Of a stretch of DNA of 64,000 nt, positions 27,295-35,513 are shown in pieces (position 1 is the first letter of the stretch; every line of letters starts with the position of its first letter). The position numbers were made by a program, and so were the translations under genes. The stretch is from Williamsia soli (lineage in GTDB: Bacteria > Actinomycetota > Actinomycetes > Mycobacteriales > Mycobacteriaceae): assembly GCF_017377795.1 (NCBI RefSeq), contig NZ_JAFRDR010000011.1, positions 62,001-126,000 of the forward strand, in the 5' to 3' direction. The notes beneath the pieces were generated by a model that made no database searches, was not told the DNA's origin, and saw only the letters and a program-made list of their open reading frames with translations.

Positions 27295-28910
27295 GGGATC
27301 AGTTTGCCCGGGTTCAGGATCCCGGTGGGGTCCAGGGCGTCTTTCACCGCGCGCAGAATCCGCACGCCGACGTCGCCGATCTCTGCCCCCACCCACGGTC
27401 GATGGTCGGCACCGACCGCGTGGTGGTGGGTGATCGTGCCACCGCCGGCAACAATGGCCTCGGACGCAGCGGCTTTCGCGGCCTGCCACTGCACGATGGG
27501 ATCACTGTCACACCGGTAGACCACGGTGAAGTAGAGCGACGCGCCGGTGGGATAGGTGTGCGAGATGTGGCAGAGCACCAGTGCGGGTGATCCGGACGTC
27601 GCGATCGCATCGGTGAGCGCGGTGGTCACGACGTCTTTCAGTGCGCAGAGGTTGTTCCAGGTGGTGGCGGTCTCGAGCGTTTCGCATCCGACCCCGACGG
27701 CGAGAAGCGCGTCGCGAAGATAGGGCGCGTCGAATCTGCCGTGTTCCCAGGCCTGCCCGCGCGGAGCGCCGAGGGACCGTCCGCCGGCGTCCGACAACAG
27801 GGCCGCGGCCAGCTCTTGCCGTGCCTGCGCAACAGGGCCGGTGCCCTCGAAGGTGGTGATCGCCAGGGCACCGCCGGAGACGGTGTCGTCGGTGGCGCCG
27901 ATCTTGCCGGGGCTCGCGAGGTTGACCGCTGTCTCCGCCTCGTCGGACAGTCGCATCACCGTGGGACCGCCACCTTGCTGCGCGACCGCGCGCAATGCTG
28001 CTGCACCCGTGACGAAGTCAGGAAAGTGCCAGGCTTCGTGGAGCGTGACCGGTGCAGCGGCACGTACTCGCAGGGTGACCTCGGTGATGATCCCGAAGGT
28101 GCCTTCCGAACCGAGGAACAACTGGCGGAGATCGGGGCCGGCTGCGGTCTTGGGGGCGCCGCCGAGGTCGAGGATGCCCGTCGGGGTGACCACTCGCAGG
28201 CCCGTCACCATGTCGTCGAACCGTCCGTAACCCGCCGACGCCTGCCCCGACGATCGCGTGGCCGCGAACCCACCGATGGTCGCGAACCGGAAGCTCTGCG
28301 GGAAATGGCCCAGCGAGAACCCGTGTGCGCCGAGCAGTTCTTCGGCCCGCGGTCCGGTGACCCCGGCGCCGAGAGTCGCCTGGTTCGACACCGGATCGAT
28401 CGCGACCAGCCGGTCGAAGTTGCAGAGGTCCACCGAGAGGACGGCGCGCAGACCGCCGGCATCGGGGTCGAGGCCGCCCACGACGCTGGTACCGCCGCCG
28501 AAGGGCACCACGGCGATCGACCGGTCGGCGCACCAGCGCAGGAGTTCGGCTATCTGAGCGCTCGTCGCCGGCGCGACGACGGCGTCGGGGGCGTCCTGGT
28601 GGGGTTGCCGGCGCCGGAGCAGATCGAGGGTGGACTTCCCGCCCGCCCTGATCAGCCGGTCTCCGTCGGCTGTGGCGACGGTGCCCACGATGGCCTCGAG
28701 TTCAGCGACGTCGGTGCTCGTCAGGCGGCTGGGGGAGAGCTGGATCTGCGCCGCAGCCGGTGCGGAGACCGGGTCGCCCGAGATGCCGAGGACCTGGCCG
28801 AGCAGGTCTTTCACGGGCTGGGGAAGAGTGGTGGCGGACTCGGCGGAGCCCCAGGCATTCCACTGCATCGGAGGAAGCGGCAGTACGTGCTGGGGATAAT
28901 CGGCGCTCAT
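27291..28910 (-). CDS. FAD-binding oxidase, alkyl-DHAP-synthase-like (Rv2251-like)
   Basis: A VAO/PCMH-type flavoprotein (FAD-binding domain 4 with a C-terminal FAD-linked oxidase domain), most like the Rv2251 / alkylglycerone-phosphate synthase group. The FAD-binding region shows VVPFGGGTSVVGGLDPDAGG (about residues 137-156) and later GSEGTFGIITEVTLRV; the C-terminus ends DPTGILNPGKLIP, typical of the family. The substrate is unknown. Neighbours (DAG kinase, GlpD) suggest glycerol-phosphate or ether-lipid chemistry, which is inference. It is divergent from the TetR gene with only 20 bases between the start codons. Length is 539 residues. Confidence 0.85.
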   Translation of the reverse strand: MSADYPQHVLPLPPMQWNAWGSAESATTLPQPVKDLLGQVLGISGDPVSAPAAAQIQLSPSRLTSTDVAELEAIVGTVATADGDRLIRAGGKSTLDLLRRRQPHQDAPDAVVAPATSAQIAELLRWCADRSIAVVPFGGGTSVVGGLDPDAGGLRAVLSVDLCNFDRLVAIDPVSNQATLGAGVTGPRAEELLGAHGFSLGHFPQSFRFATIGGFAATRSSGQASAGYGRFDDMVTGLRVVTPTGILDLGGAPKTAAGPDLRQLFLGSEGTFGIITEVTLRVRAAAPVTLHEAWHFPDFVTGAAALRAVAQQGGGPTVMRLSDEAETAVNLASPGKIGATDDTVSGGALAITTFEGTGPVAQARQELAAALLSDAGGRSLGAPRGQAWEHGRFDAPYLRDALLAVGVGCETLETATTWNNLCALKDVVTTALTDAIATSGSPALVLCHISHTYPTGASLYFTVVYRCDSDPIVQWQAAKAAASEAIVAGGGTITHHHAVGADHRPWVGAEIGDVGVRILRAVKDALDPTGILNPGKLIP

Positions 28911-28930
28911 GCGTTACAGTTTTACATAAC
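28911..28930. promoter_or_regulatory. Putative operator between the flavoprotein and TetR genes
   Basis: The 20-base gap holds an interrupted dyad, GTTA and TAAC separated by 10 bases (28913-28930), and is AT-rich against its surroundings. With both start codons at its edges the two mRNAs must be leaderless or start inside the coding regions. A TetR dimer bound here would block both directions. Confidence 0.45.
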
Positions 28931-29539
28931 ATGTCAATCCGTAACGATAGTCCCGAACTCAGTTCTCGAGAATCCGACCCGACGAACATCACCGACCGCG
29001 TGCTCGACGCAGCCCGGAGCTGCATGTTGCGCGCGGAGGGCGGCAAGATCGCCCTCGCGGAGGTGGCCAGGGTCGCCGGCGTCAGCAGGCCGACGGTGTA
29101 CCGCCGCTGGCCCGATGTGCAGTCATTGACCGGCGAACTCCTCAATCGTGAGATGGCCGAGGTGCTCGGCGCGGTACCAGAACGTGGCAGCACACTGGAG
29201 GAGCAGGTCGACCGCTTTGTCGACGTCGCCCAGGGCCTGCAGGAGAACGCGCTGTTCGCCGTGCTGTGGCGCGAACCCGCCACGGCCCTGGCGCAATACG
29301 TGTCGGTGCGCCTGGGCACGAGCCAGCAGATGTTGCTGGCGATGATCGAATGGGCCATCGGCGAGGGCCAGGAGCGCGGCGACATCCGCCCGGGTAGGCC
29401 GGATCAACTGGCTGCGATGGTGTTGCTGATCAGCCAGTCGGCAATCCAATCGCATGCATTGGTCGCTCCCATCCTCGGTGACCGATGGACGACCGAGTTG
29501 CGGTACGCCCTCATGTCCTACCTCAGGATCCAGTCGTGA
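28931..29539 (+). CDS. TetR-family transcriptional regulator
   Basis: A one-component repressor. The N-terminal helix-turn-helix is clear (ALAEVARVAGVSRPTVYRRW, about residues 41-60); the rest is the helical ligand-binding and dimerisation domain (about 75-200). By context it is the counterpart of Rv2250c. It diverges from the flavoprotein gene and overlaps glpD by four bases (GTGA), so it probably controls both the flavoprotein-kinase operon and glpD. Ligand unknown. Length is 202 residues. Confidence 0.9.
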   Translation: MSIRNDSPELSSRESDPTNITDRVLDAARSCMLRAEGGKIALAEVARVAGVSRPTVYRRWPDVQSLTGELLNREMAEVLGAVPERGSTLEEQVDRFVDVAQGLQENALFAVLWREPATALAQYVSVRLGTSQQMLLAMIEWAIGEGQERGDIRPGRPDQLAAMVLLISQSAIQSHALVAPILGDRWTTELRYALMSYLRIQS

Positions 29540-31101
29540 CCTCCGAACCGGAGAATGACGCGGCCGGTGCGCTGAATGCGTCGCGACGCGGCCGGGAGAT
29601 GGTCGAGTTGGCCTCTCGCACAGAGCCGTTGGACGTACTTGTGGTCGGCGGCGGGATCACCGGTGTCGGTGTCGCGCTCGACGCCGCCTCCCGGGGACTG
29701 TCGGTGGCACTGGTCGAGGCCCAGGATCTGGCATTCGGCACCAGCCGGTGGAGCAGCAAACTGGTGCACGGAGGCCTGCGCTACCTGGCCAGCGGCAACG
29801 TGGGGATCGCGCACGAGTCCGCGGTCGAGCGGCACCGGATCATGACCGACATCGCACCCCATCTGGTACGCCCGATGACACAGGTGCTGCCCGTCTTCGC
29901 AGACAGCCCGGTTCTGGGCAGGCTCGTGACCCGCGCCGGCATGTTCGCCGGAGACCTGTTGCGCCACAATGCGAAGACGTCGGCCGAGCTGCTTCCTCGG
30001 TCCCGGAAGGTCTCGGGGGAGGAGGCGGTCGAACTCGTTCCTGGTCTCCGCACCAGCGGTCTGCGCTCGGCCGTCCTGGCGGCCGACGGCCAGCTCGTCG
30101 ACGACGCCCGGCTGGTGGTGGCGGTGGCCCGCACCGCTGCCGCACACGGGGCGACCATTCTCACGTACACCCGCGCCACCGAGGTGACCGGTGACGGCGC
30201 CATGCTGACAGATGTCAGGACCGGACGCCGTTTCGCCGCCCCGGCCCGGTCGGTGATCAACGCAACCGGGGTGTGGGCCGGGGAAGTCGACCGGTCGATC
30301 ACGCTGCGCCCCAGTCGCGGAACACATCTCGTGGTCTCCGCTCAGGCGCTGGGGAATCCGACCGGCGCGTTGACCGTACCGATGGCAGACAGCATCAGCC
30401 GGTTCGTCTTCGCGTTGCCACAACAACTCGGCCGCGTGTTCATCGGACTGACCGACGAGGACGCGCCGGGACCGATACCCGATGAACCACGGCCCACCGA
30501 GGCCGAGATCGACATGCTCCTCGAGACGATCAACAAAGCACTGGCCAGGCCACTGGACCGGTCGGACATCCTCGGCGTCTTCTCAGGCCTGCGTCCGTTG
30601 GTGGACCAGGTCGGCGAAGGTGTCGAGATGAGCACCTCGGACCTGTCGCGCAAGCACCTCGTCTCGTACACCGGCGGCATGATCACCGTGGTCGGGGGCA
30701 AGCTCACGACATACCGGCAGATGGCCGAGCAGGCCGTGGACGCGGCCCTCACGCGGTCGGGAGTGCCTGCCGGACCGTGTATCACCGCGACCCTTCCCCT
30801 GATCGGTGCCTCCGGTGCCGCAGCCGATTCGGCGCTGCCGCGGTCGTTGATCGAGCGTTTCGGTGGGGAATCGGAGCACGTCCTGGATGTCGCCACCACC
30901 GACCGTCCGGCCGCACCCATCGCCCCCGGGATCGACGTCACACGTGCGGAGATCGAGTTCGCGATCACCCACGAGGGTGCATGCACGGTCTCGGACATCT
31001 TGGCCCGCCGTACGCGGATCGGCTTGGTGCCGGGCGACGCCGACCACGCGGCCGGAGCCGTCGCGGAGATCCTCGACGGTGCCGCCGAGACATCGGCCTG
31101 A
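29536..31101 (+). CDS. glpD: Glycerol-3-phosphate dehydrogenase (FAD, GlpD)
   Basis: Membrane-associated GlpD oxidises sn-glycerol-3-phosphate to dihydroxyacetone phosphate, passing electrons to quinone. The FAD-binding Rossmann motif is VLVVGGGITGVGVALDAASR (about residues 35-54), followed by RWSSKLVHGGLRYLASG, both hallmarks of the family; the C-terminal helical domain begins near residue 380. GTG 29536 overlaps the TetR stop (GTGA) and gives 521 residues. Counterpart by context of Rv2249c (GlpD1). Confidence 0.94.
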   Translation: MTSEPENDAAGALNASRRGREMVELASRTEPLDVLVVGGGITGVGVALDAASRGLSVALVEAQDLAFGTSRWSSKLVHGGLRYLASGNVGIAHESAVERHRIMTDIAPHLVRPMTQVLPVFADSPVLGRLVTRAGMFAGDLLRHNAKTSAELLPRSRKVSGEEAVELVPGLRTSGLRSAVLAADGQLVDDARLVVAVARTAAAHGATILTYTRATEVTGDGAMLTDVRTGRRFAAPARSVINATGVWAGEVDRSITLRPSRGTHLVVSAQALGNPTGALTVPMADSISRFVFALPQQLGRVFIGLTDEDAPGPIPDEPRPTEAEIDMLLETINKALARPLDRSDILGVFSGLRPLVDQVGEGVEMSTSDLSRKHLVSYTGGMITVVGGKLTTYRQMAEQAVDAALTRSGVPAGPCITATLPLIGASGAAADSALPRSLIERFGGESEHVLDVATTDRPAAPIAPGIDVTRAEIEFAITHEGACTVSDILARRTRIGLVPGDADHAAGAVAEILDGAAETSA

Positions 31102-31147
31102 GCAACGTCGGGTCGAACCGCCGCGCGTGCGGTTAGTGTGGGCTCTC

Positions 31148-32314
31148 ATGAGTGAAGTCAGTGCCGACGATCTCGCCGACATCGTGGCCGCCACACGCAG
31201 CTTTGTCCGCGAGCAGGTGATCCCCCGTGAACAAGAGATCGCCGACGCCGATGCCATTCCCGACGATCTGCGCGAGGCGATCAAGGACATGGGCCTGTTC
31301 GGGTTCGCGATCCCGCAGCAATGGGGCGGTCTCGGACTGGACCTCGAGCAGGATGTGGCGCTGGCCCAGGAGCTCGGATACACCTCACTCGCCGTGCGGT
31401 CGATGTTCGGAACCAACAACGGCATCGCAGGCCAGGTCCTGGTCGAGTTCGGGACAGACGAGCAGAAGCAGCTGTGGTTGGCCCGGATAGCCTCGGGGGA
31501 GGTGGTCGCGTCGTTCGCGCTCACCGAGGACGGCGCGGGGTCCAACCCCGCGGGCCTGCGGACGAAAGCCGTTGCCGACAAGGATGACTGGATCATCAGC
31601 GGGTCCAAGCGCTACATCACGAACGCGCCGTCCGCGGACTTGTTCGTGGTCTTCGCCCGCTACCGCGACGCCGACTCCGGCGGGCCGGGCATCGCGGTCT
31701 TCCTCGTCCCCGCCGACGCGGAGGGGGTCGAGGTCGGCCCCAGGGACAAGAAGATGGGCCAGTCCGGATCACAGACGGCAGAGGTGTACTTCGACGAGGT
31801 GCGGGTGGACGGGTCCGCATTGGTGGGGGGCGACCCCGACGTGGGTTACCGGGCCGCGATGACCATCTTGGCCCGCGGCCGGATCCACATCGCCGCGGTC
31901 GCGGTCGGTCAGGCACAGCGTGCGCTGGACGAATCTGTCCGCCATGCGGCGCTGACGACACAGGGCGGCAAGGCAATCGGCGACTTCCAGCTCGTGCAGG
32001 CCATGCTCGCCGACCAGCAGACGGGGGTGATGGCCGGCCGGGCGCTGGTGGCCGAGGCCGCCCGGAAGTGGGTCGCCGACGAAGACAGGAGAATCGCTCC
32101 GTCAGTGGCGAAGGTCTTCTGTACCGAGATGCTCGGCAACGTCGCCGACCTGGCCGTGCAGATCCACGGCGGCGCGGGATACATGAACGGTGTTGTGGTG
32201 GAGAGGATCTACCGTGACGCGCGGCTACTGCGGCTCTACGAGGGCACCAGCGAGATCCAGCGGTTGATCATCGGTGGGGGACTGGTGCGGGCCGAGAAGA
32301 AACGCAATCAGTAA
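31148..32314 (+). CDS. Acyl-CoA dehydrogenase
   Basis: A FAD-dependent acyl-CoA dehydrogenase catalysing alpha,beta-desaturation of an acyl-CoA. Family signatures are FALTEDGAGSNPAGLRTKA, WIISGSKRYITNAPSADLF, and the C-terminal IHGGAGYMNGVVVERIYRDA leading to LYEGTSEIQRLIIG, where Glu365 is the likely catalytic base (the short/medium-chain position). Chain-length preference cannot be read from the sequence. ATG 31148 lies eight bases after TAGTGT (31134-31139), which suggests a leaderless mRNA. Length is 388 residues; the 3' end overlaps the next, convergent gene by seven bases. Confidence 0.92.
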   Translation: MSEVSADDLADIVAATRSFVREQVIPREQEIADADAIPDDLREAIKDMGLFGFAIPQQWGGLGLDLEQDVALAQELGYTSLAVRSMFGTNNGIAGQVLVEFGTDEQKQLWLARIASGEVVASFALTEDGAGSNPAGLRTKAVADKDDWIISGSKRYITNAPSADLFVVFARYRDADSGGPGIAVFLVPADAEGVEVGPRDKKMGQSGSQTAEVYFDEVRVDGSALVGGDPDVGYRAAMTILARGRIHIAAVAVGQAQRALDESVRHAALTTQGGKAIGDFQLVQAMLADQQTGVMAGRALVAEAARKWVADEDRRIAPSVAKVFCTEMLGNVADLAVQIHGGAGYMNGVVVERIYRDARLLRLYEGTSEIQRLIIGGGLVRAEKKRNQ

Positions 32315-33399
32315 CCCATCCCGCGCAATTCGTTGGCCAGCTGATCGAGGTGCGACCGCTGTACATCGAGGTGTGGACTGATCCTGAGCACCGTCTGTTC
32401 CGAACTCAGGGGCGCTCGCCAGGGATCGGCGCTGGTGACCAGGATGCCGATCGAGCGCAGCTTGTTGCGCGCCGCCAACACGTCACCGGCCTCCCAGCCA
32501 GGCGGCGGTGCCAGCGTGACGATCGCGGACGGCTCGTCGATGGGCTCGAGCACCTCCCAGCTGCCGATTCCGGTCAGCCGTTCCCTGGTGAACTGTCCGA
32601 TCGTGGCGAGCTCGCGGTTGACCCGTGCGGGCCCGAAACTCTGCAGTTCCTGGATCGCGACGCCGAGCCCGAGCCGACCGGCGATGAAGGCCTCGGAGCT
32701 CTCGACCTCGACCGGGCGGACCGAATCGGCCCGCACAGCGAGGAAGCCGACGCCGCGGGGTCCGGCCAGCCATTTACGGCTGGTCCCGTAGACCACGTCG
32801 GCTCCTGATGCGCAGTCCCGCTGGCCCAGTGCCTGCGCGACGTCGACGACCACAGGAACACCCGCAGCGCGGGCGAGGTCGACGATCTTCGAGACCGGTT
32901 GCACCACACCGCTGTGCGACCCGATGTGGCAGATGTGGATGAAGTCGGGCTGCTCGAACTGCAGCATGTTCTCGAGCGCGTCGGTGTCGACGTGCCCGTA
33001 AACGTCCGCCGACGGGATCGTGTGCACCGCGTAACCGCGACGCTCGAACTCGTCGAGGTTGGGCCCGAACTCGTTCTTGGCGACCCAGACCGACGCGGAG
33101 ATGGGGAGGTTCCAGTGGGTGAGCAGGGCTCGCAGCGCCGCCTTGGCGGACTCTCGAAAGGCGAGCTCGCTCGCCTGATGCCCGACCAGCTCGGCGATGT
33201 CGCGACGGCACCTGTCGAGCGATTCGGCGATCTGTTCCTCGGCGACATACGCACCGCGCTCGGCCTCGCGCCACAGGTGCGACGTGATGGTCTCGATCAC
33301 CCGCTTCGACGAACGTGATGCCGACGCCGAGTCCAGGTGGATGCTCACCGGTTCGGTACGGGCGCGATGCCAGAGGTCACCGAGCTCGCTCACGTACAT
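32308..33399 (-). CDS. PLP-dependent class V aminotransferase-fold enzyme, EgtE-like
   Basis: A fold-type I PLP enzyme of the class V aminotransferase group. The Schiff-base lysine lies in GTSRKWLAGPRGVGFLAVR (Lys about 212), with VVVDVAQALGQRD holding the PLP-binding Asp and CHIGSHSGVVQPV before it. The opening (HLDSASASRSSKRVIETIT, REAERGAYVAEEQIAE) and this core strongly resemble EgtE, the C-S lyase that completes ergothioneine synthesis. The egtABCD genes are not in the window, so the role is inferred; another selenocysteine-lyase-like activity is possible. Length is 363 residues. Confidence 0.78.
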   Translation of the reverse strand: MYVSELGDLWHRARTEPVSIHLDSASASRSSKRVIETITSHLWREAERGAYVAEEQIAESLDRCRRDIAELVGHQASELAFRESAKAALRALLTHWNLPISASVWVAKNEFGPNLDEFERRGYAVHTIPSADVYGHVDTDALENMLQFEQPDFIHICHIGSHSGVVQPVSKIVDLARAAGVPVVVDVAQALGQRDCASGADVVYGTSRKWLAGPRGVGFLAVRADSVRPVEVESSEAFIAGRLGLGVAIQELQSFGPARVNRELATIGQFTRERLTGIGSWEVLEPIDEPSAIVTLAPPPGWEAGDVLAARNKLRSIGILVTSADPWRAPLSSEQTVLRISPHLDVQRSHLDQLANELRGMGY

Positions 33400-33462
33400 C
33401 CGTAGAACCTCCTGGGCTGGGGGACTCCGCCTAAGTGCTTGTCGGCTCTCACGCTACCGCTA

Positions 33463-33498
33463 AGACACCCGATGGAACCGAGACACCCGATGGCGCCG
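33463..33498 (+). repeat. Two-copy 18-base tandem repeat
   Basis: AGACACCCGATGGAACCG (33463-33480) is followed directly by a copy differing at two bases (33481-33498). If translation started at an upstream GTG (33435) it would encode a doubled TPDG peptide at the N-terminus of the following protein. Confidence 0.8.
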
Positions 33499-33509
33499 TC
33501 ATATCCGTC

Positions 33510-34088
33510 ATGGAGCCCACCATCGAGTACGTCTTCGGATCGGGGAACGGTACGACCCAATCGTGGATCTCGCCGCCGGATCTGACCCTCGGGCCGGGTG
33601 GTCTCGACGCGGTCCGGATCGACTTCGACGGCGACGGACGACTCGACGATGCGATGTGGGACCGCGACGCAGACGGGCGCGCCGACTGCAGCGTCCTGGA
33701 TCTCGACGACGATGGTCGGCTCGACGCCTGGTTCACCGACGATGGTTCGGGGGTGTGGGGGCAGGAGATCGAGCAGGGAGAACAGGAGCAGCGCGACGGC
33801 GATCTCGGTTGGAGCGATCCGACGGGTGAGCAGCACACGAGTCCGGCCACGACGGATCTCCACGGATCCTGCGCGAGTGTGGACGTCGCGGGTGACAGCG
33901 GTACCGACGACAGGGTGTGCGATCGGGATTCCGATGGTCTCGCCGAGATCGTGTTGATGCGATCCGGTGGGCGGTTGTACCTCGACACCGACATGGACTC
34001 GCGGCTCGATCAGGTCCTCGTCGACACCGATCTCGATGGGACTGCCGACGTTGTCTACTCGGTGGGGCAGCCGGGGTTTGCACTGTGA
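33510..34088 (+). CDS. Protein of calcium-binding-type DxDxDG repeats, function unknown
   Basis: A strongly acidic protein built of short D-x-D-x-D-G-x-x-D loops, for example IDFDGDGRLDDAMWDRDADG, LDLDDDGRLDAWF, CDRDSDGLAEIVL, LDTDMDSRLDQVL and DTDLDGTADVVY. At least six copies fall in two blocks (about residues 33-75 and 130-188) split by a Glu/Gln/Ser-rich linker. Such loops bind Ca2+ in EF-hand, dockerin and thrombospondin type 3 proteins. No signal peptide or membrane helix is visible, which is odd for extracellular-type repeats. ATG 33510 (MEPTIEYVFGSGNG) is preferred; GTG 33435 in frame would add 25 residues. About 192 residues. Confidence 0.65.
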   Translation: MEPTIEYVFGSGNGTTQSWISPPDLTLGPGGLDAVRIDFDGDGRLDDAMWDRDADGRADCSVLDLDDDGRLDAWFTDDGSGVWGQEIEQGEQEQRDGDLGWSDPTGEQHTSPATTDLHGSCASVDVAGDSGTDDRVCDRDSDGLAEIVLMRSGGRLYLDTDMDSRLDQVLVDTDLDGTADVVYSVGQPGFAL

Positions 34089-34134
34089 GGATTCTCAGCG
34101 CGGAAGATTCTCAGCGCGGAGGATTCTCAGGGCG
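34087..34134 (+). repeat. Three-copy 16-base tandem repeat
   Basis: GAGGATTCTCAGCGCG (34087-34102) is followed by two near-identical copies (34103-34118 and 34119-34134), each differing at one base. The array begins inside the stop codon of the preceding gene. Confidence 0.9.
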
Positions 34135-34171
34135 GTTGCCGCCCCTGTCGGCAGCCACCCTGGGAACCACC

Positions 34172-34212
34172 CCTCGCACCTCCATCGTGATCGTGAAGAT
34201 CACGAAGCGAGG
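34172..34212. terminator. Nested dyad between convergent genes
   Basis: An inner stem CGTGATC (34186-34192) with GATCACG (34198-34204) around a five-base loop sits inside an outer pairing CCTCGC (34172-34177) with GCGAGG (34207-34212). It lies between two convergent genes and probably ends transcription from both sides; no U tract is present. Confidence 0.55.
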
Positions 34213-34287
34213 TAGGGCCCAGTCAACCACGAGGCCCTGGTCAGCGCAACACGTGCGACCTGCGGCGATGACGCCGGCTCGAGAGCG

Positions 34288-35100
34288 TCAGGCGGCTTCT
34301 TCGCCGGTGCTGCGGTGTCGCAGCCGCCGATCCTCCAGCGCGCGTGCGGTGCGATAGGTGCGGCCGGCTCGCCATACCCGGAATGCCGCCTCGAGTCCCA
34401 GCAGCAACGTCCCGACCATGCAGAAGCTGAGGGCAAGCAGCCCCAGGGTCACACTGATCGGACTGTTCTCGGCGACATGGATGTCTGCGGCCCAGACGAG
34501 GCCGGTCCCGATGATCTTCCACGCGGACCAGGCGACGGCGAAGATGCCGCCAACGCCGACGACGAACCGCAGTTTGCCCAGTTCGGACCGCACGACGGTC
34601 CAGGCGAGGAAGCCTGCCGGTAACCCGATCCAGATCGAGAAGACGGCCTCGTAGAGGACCACGTTGAAGACGTGCCCGTAGTCGGCGAGGAAGTCGGCGC
34701 TCGGAGGGAAACTCGAGTGCACCAACGTGAGATTGATGATCGCCACCGAGCCTGCAGCTCCGAGGACCAGCATCATCAGACGCTGGTGCAGATCGGGGTC
34801 GGTCCACTCGTCGCTGCCCGGATCGCGGCTCTTACGACGGATGGCCATCAGCGCACCCATCAGAGCGCAGCCGGCGATGACGGCCGACGTGGCGCCCCAG
34901 ATGCGCTCAGAGGTGTTGAGAGGGTCGCGCACACCGCCGATGGGGATCAGGCTGATGTAGTTCTCGCCGGTAAGGGAGTAGAACGCCATGCACACGCCGA
35001 ATGAGATGGTGGTCGCGTGGCGGTACCACCCGCCGCGCAGCGCCACCAGCGCCGCCAGGACCACTCCGGTCCAGGCAAGCGCGCCGAGCGCATCTCTCAT
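34288..35100 (-). CDS. Seven-helix membrane protein of an HTH-peptidase operon
   Basis: A 270-residue polytopic protein with about seven hydrophobic segments (roughly residues 5-22, 30-53, 68-87, 107-126, 144-168, 178-202 and 210-238) and a short basic C-terminal tail (RTARALEDRRLRHRS). I do not recognise a catalytic motif. It resembles, by arrangement, the putative transporter/membrane proteins that accompany ImmA-like and HTH genes in other actinobacteria, but that is recalled, not searched. ATG 35100 overlaps the upstream peptidase stop (ATGA), so it is the coupled third gene of an operon. Role unknown; it may be the effector that the two upstream genes control. Confidence 0.7.
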   Translation of the reverse strand: MRDALGALAWTGVVLAALVALRGGWYRHATTISFGVCMAFYSLTGENYISLIPIGGVRDPLNTSERIWGATSAVIAGCALMGALMAIRRKSRDPGSDEWTDPDLHQRLMMLVLGAAGSVAIINLTLVHSSFPPSADFLADYGHVFNVVLYEAVFSIWIGLPAGFLAWTVVRSELGKLRFVVGVGGIFAVAWSAWKIIGTGLVWAADIHVAENSPISVTLGLLALSFCMVGTLLLGLEAAFRVWRAGRTYRTARALEDRRLRHRSTGEEAA

Positions 35101-35513
35101 GCCACGATGCCAACAGCTCCGAACGCAGCAGTCAAGGCACGGTTGTTACGAGGCTGGCTACCACGGCCTTCGGCGAGTGTGCCGACCGTCGTCGCGAACG
35201 CCTCGGACTGGGCCTCTCGCCGGGAGTTCTGATCGCAACCCTCATGACCGGCGAGCAGATGCCAGGCCTCGTGCGCCGCGATGTGGATGCTGTGGGCCTT
35301 GGAGACGTTCGCCGGGATGACGATGATGGCGGTACCGCGGCTGGTCCGCAGTGCGGCGCCGGTCACCTCACCCGAATTGAGACTGTCAGAAGTGATGCAA
35401 CGGACCGGGCAGCCGAGTTCTTTGGCCAGCCGGATCTCGAACGCCTCCCACGACCAGTCGCCCTCGGGTGAGATGGCAGCGGCGAGCCGAAACATCTTCT
35501 GGCGGGTCATCAT
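35097..35513 (-). CDS. ImmA/IrrE-like HExxH metallopeptidase
   Basis: A 138-residue protein with a gluzincin motif: IHIAAHEAWHLLAGHE, where HEAWH (residues 81-85) gives two zinc ligands and the catalytic Glu, and a following REAQSEAFATT segment (about 99-109) carries a Glu suited to be the third ligand. This is the layout of ImmA/IrrE peptidases, which cleave a partner HTH repressor. Both ends overlap neighbours by ATGA: the HTH gene upstream and the membrane gene downstream. Enzymatic activity is inferred from the motif only. Confidence 0.72.
   Translation of the reverse strand: MMTRQKMFRLAAAISPEGDWSWEAFEIRLAKELGCPVRCITSDSLNSGEVTGAALRTSRGTAIIVIPANVSKAHSIHIAAHEAWHLLAGHEGCDQNSRREAQSEAFATTVGTLAEGRGSQPRNNRALTAAFGAVGIVA

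Noticed and set aside
28018-28910. Plus-strand frames over the flavoprotein gene, open up to the TetR start
   Set aside because: They are shadows of the flavoprotein codons; the FAD-binding motifs on the minus strand are decisive.
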